A stretch of DNA of 36,921 nucleotides, from NCBI RefSeq assembly GCF_019510245.1, contig NZ_JAEKKT010000188.1, positions 1 through 36,921 of the forward strand. Reading direction: 5' to 3'. The notes below the pieces were generated by a model that made no database searches, was not told the origin of the DNA, and saw nothing but the letters and a program-made list of their open reading frames with translations. The DNA is from Streptomyces sp. (lineage in GTDB: Bacteria > Actinomycetota > Actinomycetes > Streptomycetales > Streptomycetaceae). Of this stretch, positions 24,369-33,061 are shown piece after piece (the stretch's first letter is position 1; each line of letters begins with the position of its first letter). The position numbers and the translations under genes were made by a program.

Positions 24369-25622
24369 TCAGTCATGCAGGAGATCCGCCACGAAGGGGT
24401 TCGTGAACTTCCCGTCGGGGTCCAGGTCCCGGGCGAGGGCGCGGAAGTCGCCCAGGTGCGGATAGCGCCTCCGCACGTCCGCCGCCGCAGCGGCGAAGAC
24501 CTTGCCCCAGTGCGGCCGCGGGTCGAACGGCTCCAGCGCCTCCTCCAGCCCGCGCACCGCGGGCAGGACGGCCGCCAGGTCGTCCACCCAGGTGAAGTGC
24601 AGGGCGACCGAGTCACGGCCGTGGGCGGGGCTGAGCCACTGCGGATCGGCGGCGACGGTCCGCACCTCGCAGGTCTGCAGGACGGGGGAGACCGTCCGCC
24701 GGACGGCGTCGACGGCGTGCAGCGCGTCGAGGGCCGCTGCCCTCGGCAGCAGGTACTCGGACTGGAGCTCGTCGCCGCTGCTCGGGGTGAACTCCGCCCG
24801 GAAGTGCGGCAGCCGCTCGTGCCAGGGCCCCGGCACCCCGAACTGCTGGGTGCAGTTGGCGGCCGGCATGCCCGGCACCGGGTGCATCGCCTCGGTCGCG
24901 GGCGCGGCCCACCCGAAGTCGACGGCCGGCCGGTCGGTGCGCCGCTTCACCCACACCTGCCGGAAGCCCGGCTCCCGCCAGTCGGTGAACAGGCTGACGC
25001 TGTAGGCGGCGCCGGTCACCGCCGGGAAGTCGAGGCCGTCCAGCGGCAGCTCGGTGTACACAGTCTGCGCCATGTCATATGCCGCCTCCAGGTCCAGGGT
25101 GAGCGCGGTGACGGCCCCCAGCGCCCCCAGCGAGGTCACCGCCCCCTCGAACCCCGCCCCGCCCCGCGCGACCCTCGCCGTCGAGCCGTCGGCGAGGACC
25201 AGCTCCACCTCCCGCACCGGCGCCGCGAGCGATCCGTTGGCCACGCCCGAGCCATGGGTGCCGGTGGCGACCGAGCCGGCCACCGAGATGTGCGGCAGCG
25301 AGGCCATGTTGGGCAGCGCGAGGCCGTGCGCATGGACCGCGCGGGCCAGCTCGGCGTACCGCACCCCGCCCGCGACCCGGACCGTGCGGGCCGCCGTGTC
25401 CACCTCGATCACGGGCGGCAGCCCGGCGATCGAGACCAGCACGCCCTCCGGGCCCGGATCGGCGATGCGGTTGAAGGAGTGCCCGCTGCCCAGCACCCGT
25501 ACCCGCGCGCTCCGGGCCACCAGCGACCGGAGCGCGTCGAGCGAGTGCGGGCGGTGGAACTCCTTCGCGGTGTACGTGATGTTGCGCGCCCAGTTGGTGA
25601 CCGTCTGCGCCGGATCCGTCAT
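24369..25622 (-). CDS. aldO: Alditol oxidase (AldO/XyoA type)
   Basis: 417 aa, the expected length for Streptomyces AldO (about 418). Family knowledge: oxidises alditols such as xylitol and sorbitol at C1 to the aldose, giving hydrogen peroxide, with FAD covalently bound to a His. Seen: 'NWARNITYTAKEFHRPHSLDAL', the flavinylation site 'VLGSGHSFN' (His48 here), 'ALPNMASLPHISVAGSVATG', the active-site strand 'CEVRTVAADPQWLSP' (Glu and Arg of the catalytic set) and 'HWGKVF' (Lys). No signal peptide. Divergent from the hydroxyacid dehydrogenase at 25807 and followed by the ROK regulator. Recognition is strong along the whole length. Confidence 0.93.
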   Translation of the reverse strand: MTDPAQTVTNWARNITYTAKEFHRPHSLDALRSLVARSARVRVLGSGHSFNRIADPGPEGVLVSIAGLPPVIEVDTAARTVRVAGGVRYAELARAVHAHGLALPNMASLPHISVAGSVATGTHGSGVANGSLAAPVREVELVLADGSTARVARGGAGFEGAVTSLGALGAVTALTLDLEAAYDMAQTVYTELPLDGLDFPAVTGAAYSVSLFTDWREPGFRQVWVKRRTDRPAVDFGWAAPATEAMHPVPGMPAANCTQQFGVPGPWHERLPHFRAEFTPSSGDELQSEYLLPRAAALDALHAVDAVRRTVSPVLQTCEVRTVAADPQWLSPAHGRDSVALHFTWVDDLAAVLPAVRGLEEALEPFDPRPHWGKVFAAAAADVRRRYPHLGDFRALARDLDPDGKFTNPFVADLLHD

Positions 25623-25806
25623 CTCTGCCGTCCCATCCCTGTCGTTCGCCGGAGAGTGCCGGCCGCCCCTTCGAGGAGTGTCGGGCCCCTCCGGGGAGTG
25701 CCTGTCCATTGACCCTCTCATTCGCCGAGACCTCCGGTAGAGACCGGTTGCTCTCCGTGCGTCACCGAGCCGGAAGGTCACTTCCTCGCCCGAGCGTCCC
25801 CAGGCA

Positions 25807-26793
25807 GTGTTCGCCATGACAGCCCAGAACGTGCCGCACGTCTTCCCACCGGAGGTACTGGCGCAACTGCGCGAGTACGTAGAAATCGATCCCACTCTGG
25901 TGGTGCACGACTTCACCGACCCCGGGGTACGGGAGACGCTCGCCCGCACCGAGGTGCTGGTCACCGGCTGGGGCTGCCCGGTCCTGGACGCGGCCGCCCT
26001 GGACGCCGCGCCGAAACTGCGCGCGGTGCTGCGCGCGGCCGGCTCGGTCAAGGGCTTCACCACGCCCGAGGTGTGGCGGCGCGGCATCGTCGTCTCCTCG
26101 GCCGCCGCCGCCAACGCGCTGCCGGTCGCCGAGTACACCCTCGCGATGATCCTGCTCGCCCGGAAGGACGTCTTCGCCTTCCGCGACCTGCTGCGCACCC
26201 GCCGCACCTTCCCGTACGGCGACATCGTCCCCGGCATCGGCAACTTCCACCGCCGGGTCGGCATCGTCGGCGCCTCCCGCATCGGCCGCCGCCTCATCGA
26301 ACTCCTGCGCCCTCACGACCTGTCGGCCGCCCTCGCCGACCCCTACGTGGACGAGGCGGAGGCCGCCCGGCTCGGCGTCCCCCTGCTGCCCCTCGACGAG
26401 CTGCTGCGCACCTCGGACATCGTCACCGTGCACGCCCCCCAGACCCCGGAGACCCGGCATCTCCTCGGCGCCCGCGAACTCGCCCTGATGCCGGACGGAT
26501 CGGTGCTGGTCAACACCGCGCGCGGCGCCCTCCTCGACCACGACGCGCTGATCGGGGAGCTGCGCACCGGCCGCCTGACCGCGATCCTCGACGTGACCGA
26601 CCCGGAGCCGCTGCCCGCCGACTCCCCCCTGTTCGACCTCCCCAACGCCTTCCTCACCCCGCACCCGGCCGGCTCGCAGGGCAACGAGGTGGCACGGCTC
26701 GGCCTCACCGTCGTGGAGGAGGCCGGCCGGCTGCTGACCGGTGCCGGTCTGCTGCACGCCATCGACCAGTCGGTCCTCGAGCGGGCCGCGTGA
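25807..26793 (+). CDS. D-2-hydroxyacid dehydrogenase family protein
   Basis: 328 aa from GTG 25807. ATG 25816 is possible; homology ('AVFAM...NVPHVFPPEV') seems to begin slightly before the GTG, but no other start exists. Seen: the NAD-binding segment 'VGIVGASRIGRRLIELLRPHD' (Ala-Ser in place of the usual second and third Gly), catalytic Arg in 'VNTARGALLDHDAL', Glu in 'ILDVTDPEPLPADSPL' and His in 'FLTPHPAGSQGNEV'. The Arg-Glu-His set of D-isomer 2-hydroxyacid dehydrogenases is complete. Followed by a LacI regulator and divergent from aldO, so a role in sugar or sugar-acid metabolism is likely. Confidence 0.9.
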   Translation: MFAMTAQNVPHVFPPEVLAQLREYVEIDPTLVVHDFTDPGVRETLARTEVLVTGWGCPVLDAAALDAAPKLRAVLRAAGSVKGFTTPEVWRRGIVVSSAAAANALPVAEYTLAMILLARKDVFAFRDLLRTRRTFPYGDIVPGIGNFHRRVGIVGASRIGRRLIELLRPHDLSAALADPYVDEAEAARLGVPLLPLDELLRTSDIVTVHAPQTPETRHLLGARELALMPDGSVLVNTARGALLDHDALIGELRTGRLTAILDVTDPEPLPADSPLFDLPNAFLTPHPAGSQGNEVARLGLTVVEEAGRLLTGAGLLHAIDQSVLERAA

Positions 26794-26864
26794 CGGGCCG
26801 TCCGCCGGGTGCCCCCGGCCGTCTCGTAGGGTGACCTGAACACATGACGAAGGGGAGCCGAGCG

Positions 26865-27932
26865 GTGGCGAAGCGGACGCAGCCGGCGCCGAACGGGGAC
26901 GCCTCGACGGTACGGGACGTGGCCGCGCGGGCCGGGGTCTCCGCGTCGACCGTCTCCCGGGTCCTCGGCGGCACCTACCCGGTGGCCGCCGCCACCCGCG
27001 CCAAGGTCCTGAAGGCCATGCGCGAGCTGGACTACGTGGTCAACGCGCACGCCCGCGCCCTCGGCGGCGCCACCAACAACACGGTCGCCTTCGTCGTCGA
27101 CGACGTCACCGGCCCCTTCTACGCGCACATCGCCCGCGGGGTCGAGGAGCAGGCCTCGGCGGAGGGCCGGCTGTGCATGCTGTGCACCACGCACGGCGAC
27201 CCGCGCCGCATCCTCGCCGTCGTGGAGACCATGCGGGAGCAGCGGGCCGACGCGGTGATCGTGGTGGGCGGCGCTCTCGACGACAAGGCGTACCACGACC
27301 GCATGACCCACTTCGCGCACGCCCTGGACCGGTCCGGCTCCCGGCTGGTCCTGGTCGGCCGCCCGCCGCTCGGCCCCGGCGTCCCGGCCACGGTCGTCGA
27401 CTACGACAACGAGGGGGGCGCCTTCGCCCTCACCGGCCACCTCCTCTCCGGCGGCCACCGGCGCATCGCCTACCTCGGCCGGGTCCCCGGCCTGTCCACC
27501 AGCGCCCAGCGCGTCGCCGGTTTCACCCGCGCCCACGAACTCCTCGGCCTCGCCCCGGACCCCGGCCTCGTCCTCGACGGCGTCTTCTCCCGCTCCTACG
27601 GCTACCAGGCCACCCGTGAACTCCTCGCCTCCGGACGCGATTTCACCGCGATCTTCGCGGCCACCGACATGATCGCCACCGGCGTGATCCAGGCCCTGCG
27701 GGAGTCGGGCCGCCGCATCCCCGACGACGTCGCCGTGGCCGGCTACGACGACATCCCGGTCGCCCGGGACGTCCACCCGACGCTCACCACGGTCCACGTG
27801 CCCCAGGAGGAACTGGGCCGCGCCGCCGTCCGCCTCGCCCTGCACCGCGACGAGTTGCCGGACGGGCAGCACCTGGTGCTGGGGACGCACGTGGTGCTCC
27901 GGGAGTCGACACGGCGGGCCGCCGACGGCTGA
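26865..27932 (+). CDS. LacI family transcriptional regulator
   Basis: 355 aa from GTG 26865, chosen because AGGGGAG lies seven bases upstream; ATG 26844 would add seven residues that include this site. Seen: LacI HTH (about residues 15-60) 'TVRDVAARAGVSASTVSRVLGG', hinge 'LDYVVNAHARALGG', then the periplasmic-binding-like core from 'NTVAFVVDDVTGPFYAHIARG' to 'VAVAGYDDIPVARDVHPTLTTV'. It is 71 bases downstream of the hydroxyacid dehydrogenase, so it probably regulates that gene and perhaps aldO. The sugar ligand is unknown. Confidence 0.94.
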   Translation: MAKRTQPAPNGDASTVRDVAARAGVSASTVSRVLGGTYPVAAATRAKVLKAMRELDYVVNAHARALGGATNNTVAFVVDDVTGPFYAHIARGVEEQASAEGRLCMLCTTHGDPRRILAVVETMREQRADAVIVVGGALDDKAYHDRMTHFAHALDRSGSRLVLVGRPPLGPGVPATVVDYDNEGGAFALTGHLLSGGHRRIAYLGRVPGLSTSAQRVAGFTRAHELLGLAPDPGLVLDGVFSRSYGYQATRELLASGRDFTAIFAATDMIATGVIQALRESGRRIPDDVAVAGYDDIPVARDVHPTLTTVHVPQEELGRAAVRLALHRDELPDGQHLVLGTHVVLRESTRRAADG

Positions 27933-28044
27933 GCGGCCGGTGTGGGCGGAGGCAGGCCTGCGGATTTCGTTGTCTTGTGCGGGGTCGATGGCTGCAATCG
28001 TCAACAGTGTGGTCATCGTGCCGCGATATCGGTAGCGTGCGGAC

Positions 28045-28719
28045 ATGACCCCGGACCCGCTGCCCCCGCGCCTCCCGGCGACCGACCTCACCCGCCACCG
28101 CCGGCTCCGCGAGCAGGGCAGCCTCGACCGGGCCGATCTGGAGGCGATTCTCGACGCGGGCTTCGTCTGTCATCTGGGGGTGGTGGTCGAGGGGCGCCCG
28201 CTGGTCGTGCCGACGGTGTACGGGCGGGACGAGCGGCGGCTGTACCTGCACGGCTCGGTCGCCAGCCGCACCCTCGCGGGCGGGACCCCGGTGTGCGTCA
28301 CGGTCACGCACGTCGACGGCCTGGTCCTGGCCCGGTCCGTCTTCGAGCACGGCGTCAACTACCGCAGCGCGGTGATCCACGGCACCGCCCGCAGGGTGAT
28401 CGACCCCGAGGAGAAACTGACGGGCCTGCGCCTCCTCACCGAACACACGGCCCCCGGCCAGTGGTCGTACGCCCGGCTGCCGAACCGCAGGGAACTGGCC
28501 GCCACCACTGTGCTCGTCCTCTCCCTGGCAGAGGCCTCCGTCAAGATCCGCACCGGGGCTCCGGAGGACGGCGACGGACCGGACGCAAAGCTGGGGCTGT
28601 GGGCCGGCGTCCTGCCCCTGACCTCGGCCTGGGGCACACCGGTGCCGGATCCCGCACTGCCCCCGAACACCCCCGTACCGGGACACATCGCGCGCAGAGA
28701 GGGGACCCGGCACGGCTGA
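28045..28719 (+). CDS. PNPOx-like flavin-binding protein
   Basis: 224 aa from ATG 28045. Seen: a split beta-barrel with 'LDAGFVCHLGVVVEGRPLVVPTVYGRDERRLYLHGS' and 'VCVTVTHVDGLVLARSVFEHGVNYRSAVIHG', the pattern of the pyridoxamine-phosphate-oxidase/NimA-like superfamily (FMN- or F420-binding). A C-terminal extension ends in a Pro-rich tail. These proteins range from reductases to flavin-storage proteins. A radical SAM gene starts 57 bases downstream on the same strand. No strong ribosome site precedes the ATG, so it could be leaderless. Reaction unknown. Confidence 0.88.
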   Translation: MTPDPLPPRLPATDLTRHRRLREQGSLDRADLEAILDAGFVCHLGVVVEGRPLVVPTVYGRDERRLYLHGSVASRTLAGGTPVCVTVTHVDGLVLARSVFEHGVNYRSAVIHGTARRVIDPEEKLTGLRLLTEHTAPGQWSYARLPNRRELAATTVLVLSLAEASVKIRTGAPEDGDGPDAKLGLWAGVLPLTSAWGTPVPDPALPPNTPVPGHIARREGTRHG

Positions 28720-28776
28720 CCGCGGGGCGGGGGCATACCGTGAGGAGCTGAACGCCTGAGCCGGGAGGAGACACGG

Positions 28777-30096
28777 ATGGGCAGCCGTACCGCGCTGGTC
28801 GAGGATCTGATGGAGAGGTTCCCGCACGTACCAAGGGAAGCCGTCTTCAAGGAGGACCTGCTCAGGGGCGGTGTGGCCTTCGACCCGTCCGCGCTGAGCG
28901 ACAACGAGAGCGGCGAGGTCAAGCCGAAGTCGTACTTCATCTTCTCCTTCGACCACGGCACCCTGCCCGAGCTGGGCGAGGCCGCGCTGCGCCGGCCGCC
29001 GGAGGAGATCATCCTCACCGGCGGGCCGTACGACCTGCGGCGGACCGTGGTGTCCGTGCGGGTGAACCCGGCCTCCCCGTACCGGGTGGCCGCGGACGAG
29101 GAGGGCATGCTCGGGCTCTACCTCGACGGGAAGCGGATCGCCGACGTCGGGGTGCCGCCCATGCCCGAGTACTACCGGCACAAGCTCGCCAACGGGAAGT
29201 CCGTGATGGAGGTCGCCCCGACCATCCAGTGGGGCTACCTGATCTACCTCACCGTCTTCCGGGTCTGCCAGTACTTCGGCGCCAAGGAGGAGTGCCAGTA
29301 CTGCGACATCAACCACAACTGGCGCCAGCACAAGGCGGCCGGGCGGCCGTACACGGGTGTGAAGGACGTCGAGGAGGTCCTCGAAGCCCTGGAGATCATC
29401 GACCGGTACGACACCGCCGGGACGTCCACCGCCTACACGCTGACCGGCGGCGCGATCACCAAGACCGTCTCCGGACGCGACGAGGCCGACTTCTACGGCC
29501 ACTACGCCAAGGCCATCGAGGAGCGGTTCCCGGGCCGGTGGATCGGCAAGGTCGTGGCCCAGGCGCTGCCGCGGGACGACGTGCAGCGGTTCAAGGACTA
29601 CGGCGTGCAGATCTACCACCCCAACTACGAGGTGTGGGACGAGTACCTGTTCAAGATGTACTGCCCGGGCAAGGAGCGGTACGTCGGCCGGGACGAGTGG
29701 CACAGGCGGATCCTGGACTCCGCCGAGATCTTCGGCGCGCGCAACGTGATCCCCAACTTCGTGGCCGGCGTGGAGATGGCCGAGCCGTTCGGGTTCAAGA
29801 CCGTCGACGAGGCGATCGCGTCCACCACCGAGGGGCTCCGCTTCTTCATGTCGCACGGCATCACGCCGCGCTTCACCACCTGGTGCCCGGAGCCGACCAC
29901 CCCGCTCGGCAAGGCCAACCCCCAGGGCGCCCCGCTGGAGTACCACATCCGGCTGCTGCAGGCCTACCGGCAGACGATGGAGGACTTCGGCCTCTCCTCG
30001 CCCCCCGGCTACGGCCCGCCCGGACCCGGCCGCGCGGTCTTCTCCGTCAGTTCCTTCATGGACAGCCTGCCCGCGGAGGCGCCGGCGCAGGTGTGA
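28777..30096 (+). CDS. Radical SAM protein with CX8CX2C motif
   Basis: 439 aa; ATG 28777 with GGGAGGAG upstream. Seen: an N-terminal region of about 150 residues ('FPHVPREAVFKEDLLRGG', 'KPKSYFIFSFDHGTLPEL', 'RVNPASPYRV'), then the cluster motif C164-x8-C173-x2-C176 in 'RVCQYFGAKEECQYC', an SAM-site-like 'YTLTGGAIT', then a barrel with 'VQIYHPNYEVWDE', 'NVIPNFVAGVEMAEP' and 'RFTTWCPEPTTPLG'. The aromatic before the last Cys is normal for radical SAM; the first Cys is five residues further away than in CX3CX2C. I recall close relatives in other phyla with the same spacing (memory, unchecked). Substrate unknown. Confidence 0.85.
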   Translation: MGSRTALVEDLMERFPHVPREAVFKEDLLRGGVAFDPSALSDNESGEVKPKSYFIFSFDHGTLPELGEAALRRPPEEIILTGGPYDLRRTVVSVRVNPASPYRVAADEEGMLGLYLDGKRIADVGVPPMPEYYRHKLANGKSVMEVAPTIQWGYLIYLTVFRVCQYFGAKEECQYCDINHNWRQHKAAGRPYTGVKDVEEVLEALEIIDRYDTAGTSTAYTLTGGAITKTVSGRDEADFYGHYAKAIEERFPGRWIGKVVAQALPRDDVQRFKDYGVQIYHPNYEVWDEYLFKMYCPGKERYVGRDEWHRRILDSAEIFGARNVIPNFVAGVEMAEPFGFKTVDEAIASTTEGLRFFMSHGITPRFTTWCPEPTTPLGKANPQGAPLEYHIRLLQAYRQTMEDFGLSSPPGYGPPGPGRAVFSVSSFMDSLPAEAPAQV

Positions 30097-30097
30097 C

Positions 30098-30121
30098 GCC
30101 GAGGGCGGCCCGGGGCTCGGC
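30098..30121 (+). terminator. Possible terminator hairpin
   Basis: GCCGAG (30098-30103) pairs with CTCGGC (30116-30121) just after the TGA of the radical SAM gene, with a GC-rich 12-base loop that can pair further. Weak but well placed. Confidence 0.4.
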
Positions 30122-30434
30122 CGGGCGGGCGCAAGTGACCTACGGGAACGGTGAGTCGAAACGCGGTCGCAGTCCGTACTAGAGGCCGGAGTTGTGGGAC
30201 ACGGCGGACACGAAGGTGTTCTCCGGGCGGCCGGCACAGCGGTTGACGTGATACCGGGGGCCGGTGGTAAGGGTGTGACGGGGAGATTCCGTGGCACGAC
30301 CACCGGTAACCGGATTTGAATATGCCGCTTGTCAGTTGTGCAGGGGACGTGAAAAACTCTGGGCCTGCCGTGAGGTTCCCCCCAACTCCGTTGCCGATAC
30401 GGTGAGTTGACCTCGCTTTGGATGCAGGAGACCC
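30122..30434. promoter_or_regulatory. Leader/promoter region of the CBM2 membrane protein
   Basis: 313 bases without a gene. Two promoter-like signals are visible: TTGACG at 30243-30248 with GTAAGG 18 bases later, and an ECF-like GGAAC (about 30144) with CGGTC 14 bases on. Both are weak. The last 100 bases are relatively AT-rich for this genome (e.g. GGATTTGAATATGCCGCTTG, near 30313-30332). The ribosome site is GCAGGAG just before ATG 30435. Confidence 0.35.
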
Positions 30435-31943
30435 ATGCCCGACCTGCCGACCCCTCAGGACGCCGCCGAGGCAGCGCTGTTCTCCGAATGCTGGGACGCG
30501 GTGCTCTCCTACGCCGACCTGTGCACGTCCGGCTCTCTGACGGCCAATCAGCTGGCCACCGAGGCCTTCACGCTCGGCATGCGTGAGGCCCGTGAGGCGG
30601 ACTTCGCGCCGGTCCGCGGCTCCGGACGGCGCGCCGCCCGGCTTCCGATGATCCCGCTGCTGCTCACCGCCGTGCGCAACACGGCCGCCACCTGGGAGGC
30701 CGGCGGGCTGGGCCACAAGCTCGACCCGGACCTCAGGCTGTGGCTCAACTCCGAGAAGGCGACGCGCTACACGGGTCCGCCGTTGCAGCGGCCCGTCGCG
30801 CTGCGCGGCCTGCGCGACATGCAGGAGGCGGACGCCTCGCTGCTGTGGCTGTCCGAGGTGGAGGCGCTGCCGCTCTCCTCCGTGGCGCGCCGGCTCGGTC
30901 TCGACCCGTCCGTCGTCGGCCAGGAGCTGGAGCAGGTGTGCGGACTCTTCCGCGACCGCTGCCACCGCGCCCATCTCGACACGCCGATGGAAGCCGAGTG
31001 CCGCAGCTACGCCCGGCTCCTCGACGCGGTCACCCGCTCCTCGGCGGCCGACACGCCCGACGACCTCTCCCGCCACCTCGCCACCTGTGTGCAGTGCGCC
31101 GAGGCCGCCGCCTGCCTGCGGCTGCACGGCGGCGGGCTGCCGGCGGCGCTCGCCGGCGGGGTCATCGGCTGGGGCGGTCTCGCCTACCTGGAGCGCCGCC
31201 GGCGCGCCGCCGAGGTACGGCTCGGCGCGGGCCGCCCCGCCGCCACCCCCGACACCGATGGCGGCGACCCCAAGGAGAGCGGCGGGCGCGGCAAGGTGGT
31301 GCGGCACGGCCTGCTCGGCGCGGCGGTGCTGATCTCACTGGTGGCGCTCGGCGTGTCGATGATGCCGATGGGCGGCGGCTCCGGCGACGACACCGCCACC
31401 GCCTCGCACGACGACCGTCAGCCCGTCGCCGACCCCACCGCCGTCGTCCCGTCGGCCGACCCGACCGCGACGCACACCGCGTCCGCCTCCGCGGCCTCCT
31501 CCTCCTCGGCCACCACCGGGAAGCCGGGCCACAAGAACCCCGACCCGGAGCCCCAGGGCACCTCCTCGGCCACGGCGGGCACCGGCCACCACGGCACCGC
31601 CTCCGCCAGTCCCACCGGCCACGCGGCGGCCGCCTGCCAGGTCTCCTACGACCTGGTCAACCAGTGGACCGACGGCTTCCAGTCCACCGTCACCGTCACC
31701 ACCACCCAGGCCCTGACCGGCTGGCGGGTCCAGTGGTCCTTCCGGGACGGCCAGAAGGTCACCCAGATGTGGGACGCGACCGTCAGCCAGGACGGCGGCA
31801 AGGTCACCGCCGACGCCGCCGACTACAACCAGTCGGTCTCCGCGAACGGCACCCTGTCCTTCGGCTTCCTCGGCACCTGGAACGGCAGCAACTCCGCGCC
31901 GTACGCCTTCACGCTGAACGGCGCGTCCTGCTCGCTGAACTGA
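30435..31943 (+). CDS. Sigma-like / ZAS zinc-finger / TM / CBM2 fusion protein
   Basis: 502 aa. Seen in order: a sigma-region-2-like segment (about 13-52, 'FSECWDAVLSYADLC' and 'ATEAFTLGMREAR'); a sigma-region-4-like HTH (about 135-180, 'LSEVEALPLSSVARRLGLDPSVVG'); a ZAS anti-sigma zinc motif C189-x24-H214-x3-C218-x2-C221; one membrane helix (about 291-312, 'GLLGAAVLISLVALGVSMM'); a Ser/Thr/Pro/His-rich linker (about 320-398); and a cellulose-binding CBM2 domain (401-499) bounded by Cys401 and Cys499 with Trp in 'NQWTDGFQ' and 'GWRVQWSF'. The topology puts the regulator inside and the CBM outside. Likely a polysaccharide-sensing membrane regulator. Related fused ECF groups (ECF52/53 type) are known in actinobacteria; region 2 looks degenerate here. 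Confidence 0.85.
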   Translation: MPDLPTPQDAAEAALFSECWDAVLSYADLCTSGSLTANQLATEAFTLGMREAREADFAPVRGSGRRAARLPMIPLLLTAVRNTAATWEAGGLGHKLDPDLRLWLNSEKATRYTGPPLQRPVALRGLRDMQEADASLLWLSEVEALPLSSVARRLGLDPSVVGQELEQVCGLFRDRCHRAHLDTPMEAECRSYARLLDAVTRSSAADTPDDLSRHLATCVQCAEAAACLRLHGGGLPAALAGGVIGWGGLAYLERRRRAAEVRLGAGRPAATPDTDGGDPKESGGRGKVVRHGLLGAAVLISLVALGVSMMPMGGGSGDDTATASHDDRQPVADPTAVVPSADPTATHTASASAASSSSATTGKPGHKNPDPEPQGTSSATAGTGHHGTASASPTGHAAAACQVSYDLVNQWTDGFQSTVTVTTTQALTGWRVQWSFRDGQKVTQMWDATVSQDGGKVTADAADYNQSVSANGTLSFGFLGTWNGSNSAPYAFTLNGASCSLN

Positions 31944-32039
31944 GCAGGGCCGCCCGCACGACCGGCGGCCGGAGGACCCGAGAGGGCGGGTCCGCCCGGC
32001 CGCTGATGACTCGTCAGATCGGGTCCTGCGAACTCCCGC

Positions 32040-33044
32040 TCAGCACTGCGACTTGTAGAAGTACTTGCTGACCGACGGCTCGTTCATGTTGTCCTTGGTG
32101 ATGGCCACCATGTTCGTGCCGATCGACTTGCTGACCGACTTGCCCTCGAAGGCGTCCGCGAGCTGGTCCACCGCCTGCCGGCCGATCGCCGCCGGGTCCT
32201 GGGCGACCAGCACCTGCAGCGTGCCCGCCTTCAGGGAGGCTATCTCGTCGGGCTCGGCGTCGAACGCGGCCACCTTCACCGCGCCCTCCTTGCCGGCCTG
32301 CTTCAGACCGGTGGCGATGCCCTGACCGGTGTTGGTGTTGCCCGCGAACACCCCGCCGAGGTCCGGGTGCGCGGCGAGCGTCGACTGGATCTGGGAGGCC
32401 GCGGTGGCCGGCAGGTCGTTGTCGTAGAGGGTGGGCAGCACCTTGATGCCCGGGTACTTGGCCATCTCCTCGGTGAAGCCCTTGATCCGCGCGTCGGTGG
32501 TGGAGACACCGGGCTTGACACTGATGACGATGACCGAGCCCTTCTCCTTCATCAGCTTGGCCAGCGCGTCGGCGGCGACCCGGCCGCCCTTCTCGTTGTC
32601 GGACGAGATCCGGGTGATGCCGACCGAGGTGTCGGTCACCGTCGTGTCCACCAGCGCCACCTTGGTGCCCGCCGACTGGATCTGCTTGAGCGACGGCGTC
32701 AGTGCGCTGGTGTCGACCGGCGAGATCAGCAGCCCGTCGGGCCGGGAGGCGGCCACCGAGTCGAGCAGCGGCCGCTGCACCGACACGTCCCACTGCGCGG
32801 AGCCGTCGGCCGTGAAGTCCATTCCCTTGGCCTTGGCCTCCGCCTGTGCGGCACAGGTCATGGTGATGTAGAAGGGGTCGCTCTTCACTCCGGTGATCAG
32901 GCGGACCTTCTTGCCCTTGGCGCTGCCCGAACCCCCCGAGCCGCCACCGTCGTCGGACGAGCCACAGGCCGCGGCCCCCGCGCCGAGGGCCAGGACCGTG
33001 CCCACCGCGACCAGCAACCGGCGCCTGCTGCGAACGTTCCTCAT
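32040..33044 (-). CDS. Sugar ABC transporter substrate-binding lipoprotein (RbsB-like)
   Basis: 334 aa. ATG 33044 with GGGAGG eight bases upstream. Seen: a Arg-rich N-terminus, hydrophobic signal and lipobox ending 'GAGAAACGSS' (lipid Cys about residue 27), a Gly/Ser linker, then a periplasmic-binding-4 fold: 'VRLITGVKSDPFYITMTCAAQAEAK', 'DGLLISPVDTSALTPSL', 'GVFAGNTNTGQGIATGLKQAG' and 'VAAFDAEPDEIASLKAG'. Binds a monosaccharide or related small ligand outside the membrane. Last gene of the ATPase-permease-binding protein operon, 17 bases after the permease. The C-terminal Cys is unusual. Confidence 0.93.
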   Translation of the reverse strand: MRNVRSRRRLLVAVGTVLALGAGAAACGSSDDGGGSGGSGSAKGKKVRLITGVKSDPFYITMTCAAQAEAKAKGMDFTADGSAQWDVSVQRPLLDSVAASRPDGLLISPVDTSALTPSLKQIQSAGTKVALVDTTVTDTSVGITRISSDNEKGGRVAADALAKLMKEKGSVIVISVKPGVSTTDARIKGFTEEMAKYPGIKVLPTLYDNDLPATAASQIQSTLAAHPDLGGVFAGNTNTGQGIATGLKQAGKEGAVKVAAFDAEPDEIASLKAGTLQVLVAQDPAAIGRQAVDQLADAFEGKSVSKSIGTNMVAITKDNMNEPSVSKYFYKSQC

Positions 33045-33061
33045 CACAGAATCCTCCCTAG

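Noticed and set aside
27784..30303. An 839-codon open frame on the minus strand
   Set aside because: It runs antisense to the LacI, PNPOx-like and radical SAM genes, all of which have clear family motifs and ribosome sites.
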